Below, one piece after another: positions 39,693 to 59,842 of a stretch of DNA of 64,000 nt (positions are counted from its first letter, which is position 1; the number at the start of each line of letters is the position of its first letter). The stretch is taken from the NCBI RefSeq assembly GCF_901709675.1, contig NC_051087.1, positions 9,388,884-9,452,883 of the forward strand. The letters run 5' to 3'. Both the position numbers and the translations under genes were made by a program. The notes beneath the pieces were generated by a model that was not told the origin of the DNA, searched no databases, and saw only the letters and a program-made list of their open reading frames with translations. This DNA is from Syngnathus acus. Lineage: Eukaryota > Chordata > Actinopteri > Syngnathiformes > Syngnathidae.

Positions 39693-40373
39693 GTCATTTC
39701 ATTGATAAAAAAAAAAAAAAGACTTCCTCTTAGTTTGAGTTATGACTTCCACTGGAAAATTTCTGCTTCTCTGCAGTCTGTACCTCTTACAGGAATTACA
39801 AAAAAGGAAGTACTGTAATTTGATGAGTGCTCAGGTGTGTCAAACTTGTTTTCAACAGCTATGCTTGCTGGTGACAGTGGTGAAACCACAAAAATGTATA
39901 ATTGTTAGTGTGTCAAAGTCAGCTAGGTAGGCTCCAGCACACCCTAGTGAAGATAAGTGGTACAGAGAATGGATGGATAGATTGTTCAGTTCATACTGGG
40001 TAGTCATGAAAGTTCAGGAAAGAAAATAATAAAATGTTTTGTGTATACAGGACAACATCTTAAATCATCTTCTTGGGTGAAGTGCAATGTCAAAACTTCT
40101 TTTTAGAAAATAATAGATGCAGACAAGTGCAACAGTCACAGTTTCGACAGTCCATATAGTTTTCATATAATAACAACTACAGCCCAGTTTAAATACCAGT
40201 AGAGGTTTATTTGTACGGCTAGATTTTTTTTAATTGCTAAGCCATATTGTCACAATGATTATGGGTGGTAGCTAGTTCCACTTCTTGTGCCATATGATCT
40301 AATATGTTTCTGTGGGAACTGATGTCAAGAGCCAGCTTTGGCCCGCAGGCCTTGAATTTGTGTGCTATTACAA

Positions 40374-40530
40374 ACACTCACATTCACACTGAAGGACAAT
40401 TTTGTTTTCAATTAACCCCCAAAACAGGTTTTTAGAAAGTGAGAAGATGCTGTAGTACCTGAAGAATACCCAGTGAGAACCTACAACCTCAGAACCCCGA
40501 CTACTAACTAGTCACGGACCATGACGTTTG
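40374..40530 (+). repeat. Decayed copy of an abundant fish dispersed repeat
   Basis: The string of phrases CACTCACATTCACACT, GGACAATTTT, CAATTAACC, ACCTGAAGAATACCCA and AACCCCGACTACTAACTAG follows the order of a widespread fish repeat (in intact copies: CACATTCACACC, GGGCAATTTAGAG, CAATTAACCTACC, GGAGAAAACCCAC, AACCCCAGACTGCTAACC). Further pieces of the same family appear at 39928-39978, 41634-41732, 46075-46140 (opposite strand) and 56226-56470. Recognised from memory; I do not name its class. Confidence 0.55.
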
Positions 40531-41633
40531 GACAAGATATGCAATATCCGTGGAGAGATCTATAGGGTTGTATTAATTACGATCACAAATGAGAACATAA
40601 TGCAAACTTCCCAAGTCAATTATTTGTTGTTGGTGAACTATAATGATGGGATATATTACTGAATGCATATGAATGAATAAGTGTAGACTACCTTTGGGGC
40701 CAGCTAAGAAAATATAAACGAGAATATAACGCATACAGTAATTGTGAATCAAGTTCATACAAAAAAAGAATTAAACGACTAGCAGGAGCCAATTAAAATT
40801 GACAGCAATGGTTGACAGTCAGCTTTACATGACGGTCCGCCCAGTACGGAAGCCGAGTGAGTTCATGGTGATCCCCGGCTTGATTGCAAGGCATGCAATC
40901 TCTGTCACATACCAGCTAGCGGCATAGCGCTCACATAAATCTCTTGAGCTCTTATGATCGTTTTCGATTTAACAGAGCCGAATTATACTACGTTAATGTT
41001 AGCTGCCTTACTGTAGCCCTCGGATTGCCTACAGATACATACGTCTGATACATCGGAGTGACCAGGTAACATTTTCGCGGCACATTCAAGCAGATACTAG
41101 CTAACCGTGCTACTTAATAGCTGCCGGAGGTTTTGATTAGCGACGTTTCTGTTCTGAATATTTATACATTTCATTTGTACGGCCCTTCTAGCAAGGTATT
41201 TCAGCCCAAACCCCAAATGTTGTAAAGGTACCGCAGTGGTGGTTAACGTAGGACTGTCGATCGTATTCTTTTCTGCAGATTACGTATTAACGATTATAAC
41301 GATGCTTAGCTAGATAGCTAGACATTTGTGCCCGTGTAGTCTGGGCCCCATGTTAGAAGATTAGCCGGATCACAATTCCACAATTATAGGCTACTTAAAA
41401 TGGCCATTTGCTTAAGAAGGATTGTTAAATCACAGTGACAGTTACAAACAAACAGCTAATAAATGCTACCTAACATGGCGATGCTCGTTGCGTCACAATG
41501 GGACTTTCGCAATGTTTTGTGGGGTTCATATTAATGTGATCCGTTATAGTTGGATGGTTAGGGTAATAGAAGACTAATAAATAGTCGTTGGGTCTGAATA
41601 TGCGTGGGAATGGTTGACGTCCTCTGCCTCTCA

Positions 41634-41732
41634 GTCGAGGGTGTACCCCGCCTCTTGCCCTAAATCAGCTGGGATGGGCTCCAGGACACCCGGGACCCTA
41701 AAAGTGAATAGAAAATGGATGCATGGACGTTA
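41634..41732 (+). repeat. Fragment of the same dispersed fish repeat
   Basis: GTGTACCCCGCCTCTTGCCC, then CAGCTGGGATGGGCTCCAGG, ACACCC and finally GAAAATGGATGCATGG are the conserved start and end phrases of this family, fused with little between them. Confidence 0.6.
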
Positions 41733-41864
41733 TTGTTAAAGCTTTGTAACAACAGAAGCCTAACCGTGCTTCTTGTTTTCTAACATGGCTGACAATTAGG
41801 CTAGCAATGGCAACACAGGTTGTGTTTTTAACAGTTACTTTATATCTTTTTTTTATCTTGCAGA

Positions 41865-49391
<7,527 letters not shown>

Positions 49392-50594
49392 AGCCTCCAC
49401 TCACGTCCAAGAGGTAAATCTACTTAATGTCAGCACAAAATATGCATTATGCAGAGTGTTTTGTTGCTGTGCTTTTCATGATACGGCACTGGCAAAGGAT
49501 AGATGAACAAAGATGTGTTATTTCTATTAAACAATGATTATAATGTATTTATTTTCATCTGAAATTTGGTAATTTCCCCTCAGCATACTTGCCGATTTCT
49601 CAAGGTACTCCGCTTGGGAATTGCTGGAAAGCAGAAGTTGCACTCAATCGTTGTTTATTTAAATGCAATCTTTTTCACATTGCACATTGTTATTCATGTT
49701 GGAAATACCTTTTCCAAAAGGTAACCCATTTTGTTGCGTCCTCTGCCTTGTCTGTGCAGGTGAGCCAACAGGAGGAGGGTGAATGGGAAACTCATCCATC
49801 TGTGTATTGCACTGCCCTGATCTGGGGGGAGGGAGAGGGACGCTTCTGGCCGCTTCCCCTGAAGGACGGCCCCCATGTCCTTATGTGTTTGTCCATAGAC
49901 GGAGGGTGGGCGGGAGGGACAGGGGACACACACCTCTAGATTAAATAGGCAGGGACCCGACACAGAAAAACTAACTGGTAGGGACAGCGAGAGGGACCGA
50001 GAGACGAGTCGGAATACGTGGAAACGTGGCGAATGTGAGGGAGGCAGGGACAGAAACCGGCATCGAGAACGTTGAGGGAACGAGAGGGAGGGACTTCATT
50101 AACAAGGCAGGGAATCTAAGCCACGGACACACGTCTGTTACCGAGCTGGGAGAACAGGAATAGTACGAGTTTATTTTTATTTAATTGTTTTTTTTTTTAA
50201 ATCAGGATTCCTAATCGCAAGAGTAGCCTGACCACCAGACGGACAAGACCGACTGACTTCTCTAGTGTAGACTAAAAATCACTTGCACATTATGCTGCAT
50301 GTGCAGTACTTGGATTTGACTGTGGGAGGCACTATACTATGGACTTTTTACAACCTATTGCATGCAGTTAGTGACAGACATGGTTAACTATGTTTAAGTT
50401 CAGGGTAATAATCATATTTTCTGGGGTAATAGGATTCAATAAGAGTTACTTCATCTGCTGTCTTCGAATTCAACATAGCTGTCAAGTAACCGCACGACCC
50501 AACATCGATGTTTTCTTACCTTCATTTTGACCACAGTGCTGCTTCACACAACTATCCATGCGAGACATTTATTGTCACATTTTCTACCTGATCT

Positions 50595-50595
50595 G

Positions 50596-50632
<37 letters not shown>
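50595..50632 (+). repeat. (GA)n microsatellite
   Basis: About 19 GA units with one imperfect unit near the left end, in the presumed tnpo2 3' UTR. Confidence 0.95.
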
Positions 50633-50634
<2 letters not shown>

Positions 50635-51308
50635 GCCTCTATTGTGTCTCTTTGTGGCTTCACAGACACCACTCCTCCATGAAGGGAGGATTAGGGCTAA
50701 CACATTTGTTTTCACACCAAAGGGGAGAAAATCATAGCGAAAGAATCACACCCTTGGTTGTGTACATGAGGGTTAATTGTGTGTGTATATATAAATCTAT
50801 GTGTGTGCATGTGGAGTTTGTAAATCCTTTGTCATTCTGTGTCTGCCAATTAAATTGTGCTTTGTTTTTGACATGGTACTGAGCTTAAACTTGACTCCCA
50901 CCGCAATGTCCTTGGCACCTGTTAACTGTGACTGCGTGTATGTGTATACGCGTGCGTGTGTTTGTGTGTTCAGTTCTACATTTGTATTGATATCCATTTG
51001 CTGCCATATTGATAGTTTAAGCAAATATCTATGATGTTTTACATCTGGTCCACTTTTTTTTTTTGCTGCTACTGATGTTTTGTTAATATGAAATTACATA
51101 ACACAAATGTTTATTTTCAGTTGCTGATAAGTTCTTTTTGCACTTTTTATTTTGTTTGACCTTTTTTTGTACAGACTTTTTTTTTTAATAACCCTACCCC
51201 ATATGTGTTTATCCCAACGTCAGTGTTCTGTCATTCTGCACTGTGAACTTAAGTGTCTTTAAACTTGCAAAAAAACAAACAAAAAAACGATCCCAATACT
51301 AAATGGCA

Positions 51309-51314
51309 AATAAA
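51309..51314 (+). terminator. Poly(A) signal AATAAA, probably tnpo2
   Basis: Canonical hexamer after several hundred bases of T-rich sequence typical of a 3' UTR. A second AATAAA at 51963-51968 is an alternative. Confidence 0.5.
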
Positions 51315-52127
51315 ATCAACCTTGTGAAACTGCGACTAATCCGCACTTTTACAATGACTAACCTTGCCATATATTGCTTGTCTGAGTGCGAGTGTGGTTA
51401 GTGTGCCAATTCGACAGATCCTGCATGAGAAGTTGTTTGCCTTTAAGCATGATTTCGATTCATTGAGGGTGTTAGTATGATGTGTGAAAGTGAGTTTTTC
51501 ATTTTTGGGGGTGAGTTGCTTGCCCCTTACCAACTAACTCTGTGAGCATGCTCCCAGCCTGTGTTTTTACAAAGTGGATGCTTCATATGTATTTTCCAGC
51601 GATTCAATACAACCGGCATTTACACACCACAGCAAAGTTAAAAAAAAGAAATAACAAGTACACCGGCAAAAAGCAATACTAAAGGGAAACACATTCTATT
51701 GTAGAGTGAGAAATAGTCATGTTTATAATGGTAAGCAATTTTTTTTTGGACATCTTGTTTGCCATTAGCAGTCACACTAGCAGTCTGTTTGACCCTAACT
51801 GTGACCGCTGATATTCAAATGTTTATACTGAAATATAAGACAATCTAAACTGGAGTCAGTTCTTAGTGACTCAATCAAATTAGTTTAATTCATGTACAAA
51901 ATGATGTCTTTTTTTTATTTTTAGTGGCCTATTGTGAACACTTTTACAAACATTGGGTCTACAATAAAGAGCATGATGTTTGATGGAAACGATGCTAAAT
52001 TTTTTTGTTGATGACTTTAGTCAGCCACCTCATGATGGGACAGGCCTAGATTTTACACTAAGTAAATTTGTATGTAAATTCACATAACATCTGACAAGTC
52101 ATTCTTTTTGGGGCCATTTTCATTCGG

Positions 52128-52195
52128 TGGTGTGCCATAAGATTTTTCTAATGTAAAATGTGTGCCTGGGCTCAAAGGTTGGGAAACACTGCTAG
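52128..52195 (+). repeat. Fragment of a dispersed fish repeat (hAT-like?)
   Basis: GGTGTGCCATAAGATTTTTC, TAATGTAAAATGTGTGCC and GGTTGGGAAACACTGCT follow the order of a widespread fish element known to me from other fish loci. No terminal repeats are visible, so the class is uncertain. Confidence 0.45.
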
Positions 52196-53412
52196 AGAAA
52201 CTTTGTCACACATCATGTTACTGCATAGTCATTATTCAAATGTGATTCAATCAAAAATACTCTCAAAACAGAAATACTGGAATCTGGTTACTACAGCTGA
52301 ATCAGACATGCAGATAAAATCACAAGTTCAAAAAGTTGAAAACAGCTGCTATATGTAATATGCAGTACATGCATACAGAGTATACATTTCCCAGAGTAAC
52401 TCAATTAAATATTACTATGACTACAATGATCATCAAAGTGTGTAACTCAAAGAGCAGCAGAGGTTTGTGCCTGGCCTGAATGTTGATTTTTGTGTCAGAT
52501 TTTAAGGTCGCAGTTGCAAAGACTATGGCCAGACATTCGCCAACAGTTTTTCTTGTTGCAACCGTTTGCAATTGTTTGCAGCCATTTAGGAACCCTGACA
52601 AACAGCCAACATTTACTATATGCATAAACACTCGCAGCTCGGTGAGATACGGGTTTAAGATGCTCCACATTTGAGATGAGTCACATTTTAGAATGCTTAA
52701 TGAGGGAAAAGGAAAAGCAAATGAAAGTCACAAAATAGCCTTACATAGAAAATGCTGAACATTTAAAAATTATTGCACTGTTTTTTTGCGTGTGACTCAG
52801 AGAGAAACCTGGTTTGTTCTGATGAAAGTGTATCAATAAGAGCCAGGGATGAGCAGCAAGGAAGTTCTTGATATCTCTGGTGTCTCAAATATTCCAAGAC
52901 CCTGATGTGGACTATTGCAAAGGCTTACAGTTGTATTTCAGCCACATCTATCACAAGGAAAAGTGTTTTCAATGGGAACAGAAACATGAATTATTAGGGT
53001 GGAACATGGAGAGTGAAATGTGGCTTTCATAACTGAGCATTCATTGCCTTTTGTGGTAAAATAATTTTCAAGCAAGACACCCCATGAAAATATATTGTGC
53101 AACAGGTTAACGAGAGAACAACTCATGGTGTTGCCACCATCACCCCTTGACCTCATCCTGTCTGTTGAGCATACTTAAAAGAGGATCAATGAGGGTGGAC
53201 TGCAGGATATTTCTAAACTCTTGTAGCCTCTTCTTGAATCCTCAAATTGAAATGAATCCTCAATACATTATATATTTCTTGGTCCAAAATATCACTGTTA
53301 GTGTCTGGTACCTGCTTGCATCACTTTGTCCTTGCTCATGCATTAGCAAGTACAGAATAACATTTATGTCACAAATCATGCTTGTATTAAGCATTCCTCT
53401 TGCTCTGTAACA

Positions 53413-56400
53413 TCAGAAGTTGCTGAAGATCTCTTGTTTCTTGCTCCAGTCCATAGGGGGCGCCCTTTTTTTGTTACGTCGAGCGAGAACCTTTTGTTTG
53501 GCCTCAGCCGCTGTAGGACTCAAACGCAGGCCGCTCTCCATGAAAGGGTCCAAAAGCCTCGAGTCATCCTCATCAGGGACCTCAAATACACACACATGCA
53601 CACGTTTTATTTATCTTGGCGTCCACACATATGCAACATTTTTCATACCTGGAAACTCATGTCAGAGCTACTGAGCTCTGATTGAGTGGTAGAGCTGGTC
53701 GAGGACTGGGATGCGCAACTCCCATTGGCCCTCTGTTTAGGGGACATGTTGGTGATAGCGGCGTCTGTCAGTGTGACATGAATGATCGGCGTTTCGGTGG
53801 AGGTCGGAGAAGGGGCAGACGAGGTGGCAGATGAGGCAGGCTCGGTAGCTGATTCATCCATGTACACCTGTGATGAACAGAAAAAGGGACAAAAGTAAAG
53901 TAGGGAACAGATAAGTATTAATATCCAACACTATCTAAATCTCAGCATTTTGGGTTAGGTGCTTAGGGTGAACAAATATAGCAAATATAGACAAATTCTA
54001 CATAGAAAGGCGAGAGCCAAGACTTGAACCTGAAACTTTTTGATGATGATTATTATTACTCTATTTGTCTTTCCTGCATTTGTACTTTTGTTGCTTATTC
54101 TTAAGAACTGGAGTTGAATCTGTACTGTTCCTTTCATTTTTTTTTTCTTCCTTTTACACAATTATCTGTACTTCTACTTAAGTACGGAATATTTTGACCC
54201 TTTCTGCTCTGAATGCACAAATGTGGTCAAAAGACAAAACACACAAAAAAAAAACTTGAAAACACACATGGCGTGCTGTGGGTGTGATCCCAAGTCTGTG
54301 GAAAAGCTCATCTGTCTCTTGGTCGACAAGGAGGAGGCGCACTTCTCGTTCTTCCGCTTTTATGAATGCCACCACATCAGAGTGCTTCAGACCCTCAATG
54401 TTCACTCCATTGACCTGGGAAACAGGAGACATGGAAACTGTGAGGATTGAGGGAAGTCGGATTGAGTGATGCTAATGAGAAACAGCAGCGATTAGGAAGA
54501 AGTCGCCATTATACAACATGACAGGCAGGAGCCACGTCTCCACTCACAGCTATAAACAGATTTAAACCCGTACAGTACTTTTTAGTCGAGACATCTTGAT
54601 TTGCATGACACCATATCTTCCACACATCACTGACAGAGAGGTATGTAACATGCAGCGGCTTGTAACGTGCATTTAAAAACAACAATCTAGATGTCCTCCA
54701 TTCCTTTTAAGGTTATCCAACATCAGATTTCCAGCCTTTCACCCTGTCAGCACCATCTCTCTCCCTTGCAGTCTAAGACACTCTAATTCCAACTAATCTG
54801 CTTTAACCCAGTCCACAAATTAGCAAATTAGTGCACAGACTTGATTAATCAGGATGTACCTAGGAGTCCACACTTGACATATAGGTAAATTGAAATTGAC
54901 CTATATAAAGGTCAATTGGGAGAGCCCTGTGTGTGTGTGTGTACGTGCACCTCCACCAGTCGGTCTCCTGGGCGGACGTCTGCTCTCTCTGCAGGTGAAT
55001 GCGGGTCGACCGAGCGTACAAATTGTCCGCCCTTTGCCTTATTGCTGTGCAGGTTGAAGCCGTAGCCCGTTTCCCCCTTAACCAAATGACACAGGCGAGG
55101 GAGGAGCTCAGTTGACGGCTCTGGAGAGGCCTCAATCTGTAGCTGGGTAAAATAAAAATGCAAACGTTACCAAAGATGTCGATTAAAAGATGTCATCTCA
55201 ATCATGACTGGTTGCCCACCAATTGCAGGATTACAGTAAAAATACAAGTCAAGATAGTTCTAGAGATGATGAAATTGACATCCATGATCTTACCAAAGGT
55301 ATTATTGACAAACTTAAAATTGAAAAATATTTGTTACAGAGAATATCTTTTAGTATATGTGTGAACTAACAAAGAGGAGGAGGAGGCTGTTAAGTACAGA
55401 TGTGCAGACTTTGACTTTATTTTTTTTTTTTTTGCTGGATGTTAAAGAAATGATTTGCAAAAAAACTATGTGTACTGTATGTCTGTGTGTCACCAATCCA
55501 GCCAAGACTGTGGTGACAACGACCTTTATTTGGGCGTCTGCTCACCCCACGCAACAATGAAATCTTGTCTGTGTTTACATGTTTGATAAATGTCAAGCAT
55601 TACGCAACATGATTAAGAAAAGAAGTCCTACTGGAGGAATTGGCAAAAAATTGTCTGCAGTGTTGAAAACATATTGTAACTGATGTTGCCATTTTTTATT
55701 TCGTGTGTGTGATGAGCATATGCTACAATATTCTAGTTAAAAGTCCACCTGGGCAACAAGGCACGCAAAAATAGAAAAGTTATTTGATCAGTTTTACCCA
55801 CATACATGTCGAGTAAAATCTGCTTGATTGTATAATAAAATATGTGTGATCTACCACATGATTATCAGTAATTTTAACCAAGAATATGAAAAAGAATCAT
55901 ATTCACCGCCTTAGGGCCGCCACTATTTATCCTGTTGATTTGAGCCATGGTACTGATGATGGAGCTTGTTTGGAGGCCAAACAGAGAGATTTGACAGAAT
56001 GTTCTGAAGTCAGCTAAAATCAAGACCTCACTAGAAGATCTGGGCTTGAAACTGTGTGGCAATATATTCAGTTGTATTCATATTTATGAGATTTCTTATG
56101 TTTACATACTGAATACTTGAAACTATGTAGTCTACACCACTTTACAATTGTGATGAACATGTGTTTTATTGCAATTATTGTGTGATTTTTATTAACATGT
56201 CATCCGTTTTTACCATCTCTTATCCTTTTCAGGGTCACGAGAGGTGATGGAGCCTATCGCAGCTCATTTCAGGCCTAGATGGACTTTACTCCAAACTGGC
56301 CGCAGCCACAGCCACTGAGAAAGTGGTTCTGGAGAGGATGCCACTCATGCTATGATTGGATCCTTCAAACTATCTTTTTGTTCATGTTTGCCCTGCCTCG

Positions 56401-58860
56401 GATGCCAGTCCGCAGCTGACCCAAGCGCTGGTACGTCACACCCACATTCACACCGTCACTGAGAGGTAATCGAGTTCACGCTGCCCACACACACACAAGT
56501 CTGACGAGGGTACCCCTACACCATTAGTGACTTTGAACATGGCATGTTTCAAAAAACATTTTGGCCAGTCGAAGGCTGGGTGAGTTTGGTGTGGAAGGCC
56601 TCAATCACATAAATTTGTGAACGAAAACTATAAAAGAACAAAAAACTCTTTTCCACAGAGATCCCACAAAATCACTGCATCCCAATGTTCTTTTACATTA
56701 TGCTGCATAGAGTCTAATATTTAAACAGTAGAGTGAAATATTCCAATTTAACCCCTCTCCCCTTCTCTCTCTGGAAATAAAAGGTTAAGCAAGTATCATT
56801 CCCTTCACACTTTGGTGACTGCAGTACTTTGTAAATGTCACAGATTTTTGTTGAGTTGGATACAGTAATCAGGTAATAAAAAATTATGTTTATAGTGTTA
56901 ACACTCAGTAGGTAGAAAGAGACGGCTGAAATGACCACACCTCAGAGAACACTGCATTGTAAACAAATATTACACTGACTCAAGACCTTTTGAGGGACAC
57001 GGTGTTACAAGACAAGAATACAAGTTGCATTATGCCACACAGAATGTGAGAGCATGTTTTCCCTCTCTTCTCAAGTGTTGTCCTCTTGCTGACGGTCATT
57101 ATCTCTGAGAAAGAAATTGCCAGATGCTCTGGCACTACTTTTAGACTAAATGCAGACAGCACAGCGTAAGAGATTAAATCGGGATTATTTCTCGGCGGAT
57201 GTTAGATTTAAGGGTGTGTAATCAATGTCACTGGTTCTTACCACTGTATCTTAGTTTGTTGTCTGACAGGCAACGAATTAACCAACTCCAATTTAATAAT
57301 CTACATAGTATATATATATTTTTAATGAATGCACCTGAATTAATACACCTAAAGCTACCATTACTTTTAATGTTCTGGTGCCGTAGAGACGATCAAAATG
57401 ATGCTTACCTCTGTGTCTGTCACAGTACTTGATGTCACAGAAGACCTCTTCACTTTGCCTGGTGAGACCAAAAAAGTGGGCGACTTTGCAGCAACAAGCA
57501 TGTGGTCATGTTTAGGGGACTTGGGCGAAGTCTCCCGAGGTAAGGGTGAAGTTGATGGTGAGAGACGCGGGGAAAGGGTCCCCATCTCAATGGCCAAATC
57601 TTCTGTGCAAGCTAGACCACAGCTGTGAAGGTAATCATCTGTGTCTCGGTCCACTACTAATAGTCTGGTGCGATGAGGTACCTCTCGAATCCGCTCCACC
57701 ACCTGTATACAGTAGATAAGGGTCACTCATTTAAGGCTGTTAAGTATTTTGCTTGCATTTGTATACTGTTTTTTTTTTATATAAGCAAGAAAAGTTCAAA
57801 TGGAAAAAGTTCAAAAAGTTCAGATAGGATTTGTTATACATGAGTTGTGTGCTGTATATATTAGCAACAAAGTCAATTAATTATAATAATTAAACTTGCA
57901 CTATAACTGAATGAAAAAAGGAAAATTTGATTAACTTTTGATTCAAATTCAATCCAATTTTATTTATGTCGCGTCGAATCACTACAGAAATTTATAAATT
58001 TACAATATCTAATAGAAGTTGGATAAGGGCACTTTGCACACGGACCAGGCATAAAATTACCTTTATTAAACGACCAAGTAAACCAAGTTAAAGTTTTTGA
58101 GCATGAATCCAACTCAAATGATGAATGGAATTTAGTCTTGTTTAGGAATGAAAACAATCATGGTCAAATTAAAATTATTTTAAATTTGTGTGCATGACAT
58201 CATCATCATCATCGAGCGCAAGCAGATAAAAATAGGTGTTTGACAACATATGGATCGTAGTCAATAAAGACGCTTGAAAAGGGATTTGGATGTGTTATGA
58301 ATCACGGACAAAAAAGTTCATTAGCAACATCTGGATTCAAACAGCGGTTTATGCATCAATATAATCCAATCCAGGCAAAGAAACCTCAATAATTGAACAT
58401 CCGTTGATGTTATTTGATACCACATCCATTCATTTCACATTCTCTCCCGCCAACTGTTCTGTAAATAACATACTTTCAACATGACACCTTTACACAAGGC
58501 TCACATTGACCCATTTAAGTACCCCCTCCTCCTCTTCCTCCTCAGGCGAAGTAAAAGTGGTCCAACAGGTAGGGATTTATTGTTTGCATCTCACAGGTGA
58601 TCTCGCGCTTCCACGCAAAGGTCAATTCACCTGCGAGTCGGCACTCCACTCACCTGACTATGGCTGTCGTTCTCCACATTCTCCCCGTTCACCTCCACCA
58701 CTCGATCCCCGGGTCTCAGTCCGCCATAGTCAGCCGACGAGCCGGGCTCAACTTTCCGGATAAACTGTCCACCTTTATTCTTCTCGCCGTGCAAGTGGAA
58801 ACCATACCCGTGTTCTGTTTTGACCAGGTAGCAAACCCTGGGCTTTAGATCGCGCTCCAT
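53413..58860 (-). CDS. nherf2: Na+/H+ exchange regulatory cofactor NHERF2 (two PDZ domains, ERM-binding tail)
   Basis: Submembrane scaffold that ties transporters and GPCRs to ezrin and actin in epithelia. Exons in order of translation: 58654-58860, 57409-57702, 54951-55142, 54268-54414, 53649-53867, 53413-53580; 408 residues (human NHERF2 337). PDZ1 about 8-89 starts [23 protein letters not shown]2 about 182-263 starts [19 protein letters not shown]; both keep the GYGF carboxylate loop. The C-terminus has [15 protein letters not shown] and [19 protein letters not shown], the ERM-binding motif, and SNF is also the NHERF2-type ending (NHERF1 ends SNL). The inter-PDZ linker (about 95-180) is Ser/Pro-rich ([13 protein letters not shown]), longer than human and probably phosphorylated. 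The last acceptor (TTTGAG|GTCCC) has a weak pyrimidine tract. Lying beside nthl1, as human SLC9A3R2 does, supports NHERF2. Large introns: 55143-57408 (with a repeat) and 57703-58653. Confidence 0.94.
56226..56470 (+). repeat. Decayed dispersed fish repeat in nherf2 intron
   Basis: CAGGGTCACGAGAGGTGATG, GAGCCTATCGCAGCTCATTT and, after a gap, CACCCACATTCACACCGTCA match the same family as the copies near 40.4 and 41.7 kb. Confidence 0.5.
57943..58045 (+). repeat. Decayed fish repeat in nherf2 intron 1
   Basis: ATTCAATCCAATTTTATTTA followed by TGTCGCGTCGAATCACTACA and GGGCACTTTGCACACGGACC resembles a common fish element (intact: AATTTTATTTATATAGCGCC, AAATCACAAC, GGCACTTTACAC). Diverged; recognised from memory. 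Confidence 0.4.
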
Positions 58861-59842
58861 TCCAGCTAGTCAAAAGCGGCGCACAAATTCAGGAGTCTGC
58901 GGAGATTAAACAGGTGCACTGTGGGGAGTCACAGCTAATCCATCACGAGTGCGCAAAAGATCATCATCATTACGCATCATGTGCTCCATTAAGAGCCGCA
59001 ATTGTCCAAAGTGCAGATGAAAACTAGGCTAAAAGTAATGAATGCTTAACCCATCGTGCAAACAAAATCCGTAGCTCACGCATGGGGGCACCAAACATAT
59101 GCGAAGCGTAAAAAATGATGTCCGTCCATGGGAGAGTATTATCAGAGATTAGAAAGCTCCTTCTCACGCGTAATTCTTAATTGTTCTCGTCAGGGGGGCG
59201 TTCCCTGCTGTTTGAGCCACACAGGAGGAGGAGGAAGTTGAGGAGGAGGTGTCAGAAACTGATCCCGTTCACGCGCACCCGAGTTTAACTAGCGCACTGA
59301 GGTCGAGCTAACGAGCGCACCAGACAGTCAACCAGGGGGCAGAAAGTGCCAAGTTAGAGCCAGTCGGCTTGCATATTTCCGAGATGGAACTGAAACCAAA
59401 TTGAGCACAGCCTGTGAACAAAAAAAAAGGCCTCGCTCATTGTGGTAGTTTTAAATGATAAATGTAGGCACAATAATGAAATAAGGTCTGAAATGACAAC
59501 TTTCAAAATGTTAAGACATGACCAGTTAACACAGTTTTGTTGGGTGAGCATATATATGAGCAAAAACCAATGTTTATTTTTAGTTTTCTTTGCTTTTATG
59601 TTGCTGTAAATCGCTTGCCTTGTGTACAGATTGTCTACAAATCTCATCTTGTTTTGCTTTATATGTGATGTTGCAAAGATTGGAGTAGGCAGAAAAAATA
59701 TGTCATCTTGTAATATGAGCTATCAAATAAATGTTTGTGTTTCCCAAGGCAGCAACAACAGAATATTTGGTTGGTTCCTATTAGTCACAAAGCATTTTGG
59801 TGGGTAAAACAATGTTCAGTATATACCAAGAGAATGATTTTA
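58861..59842. other. nherf2 promoter / 5' UTR and spacer to nthl1
   Basis: 58861-59345 is GC- and CpG-richer, with a purine run GAGGAGGAGGAAG near 59225, and probably contains the nherf2 5' UTR and promoter (minus strand). 59350-59842 is AT-rich and holds the short 3' flank of nthl1. No other gene seen. Confidence 0.5.

Larger units (their letters stand above)
39563..41864. other. rln3 3' end, decayed repeats and tnpo2 5' region
   Basis: Poly(A) signal of rln3 at 39687-39692, followed directly by a genomic A14 run. Then at least three decayed pieces of one abundant fish repeat (39928-39978, 40374-40530, 41634-41732). The stretch 40980-41350, with CpGs and repeated GCTAGC motifs, probably holds the tnpo2 promoter and non-coding first exon; a donor CCAG|GTAACA near 41067 is one candidate. 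The first coding exon of tnpo2 begins at a clear acceptor (CTTGCAG, 41863). Confidence 0.45.
49392..53412. other. tnpo2 3' UTR and spacer to nherf2
   Basis: 4 kb without supportable coding exons between convergent genes. A donor-like AAGAG|GTAAAT at 49412 and an acceptor CTGTGCAG at 49759 could remove an intron from the tnpo2 3' UTR. Purine-rich sequence 49930-50160, a GA microsatellite (50595-50632) and a poly(A) signal at 51309-51314 suggest the 3' UTR is about 1.6-2 kb; another AATAAA is at 51963. A repeat fragment lies at 52128-52195. The remainder is the nherf2 3' UTR (minus) and spacer. Confidence 0.5.

Noticed and set aside
39687-39722. rln3 as a retrogene because a genomic A-run follows its poly(A) signal
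   Set aside because: The gene keeps its conserved intron, TATA promoter and syntenic position, so the A-run is coincidental or a simple repeat.
39202-39818. Long open frame reading through the rln3 intron and 3' UTR
   Set aside because: The correct product needs the intron 39202-39281 removed; the A chain is in another frame of exon 2.
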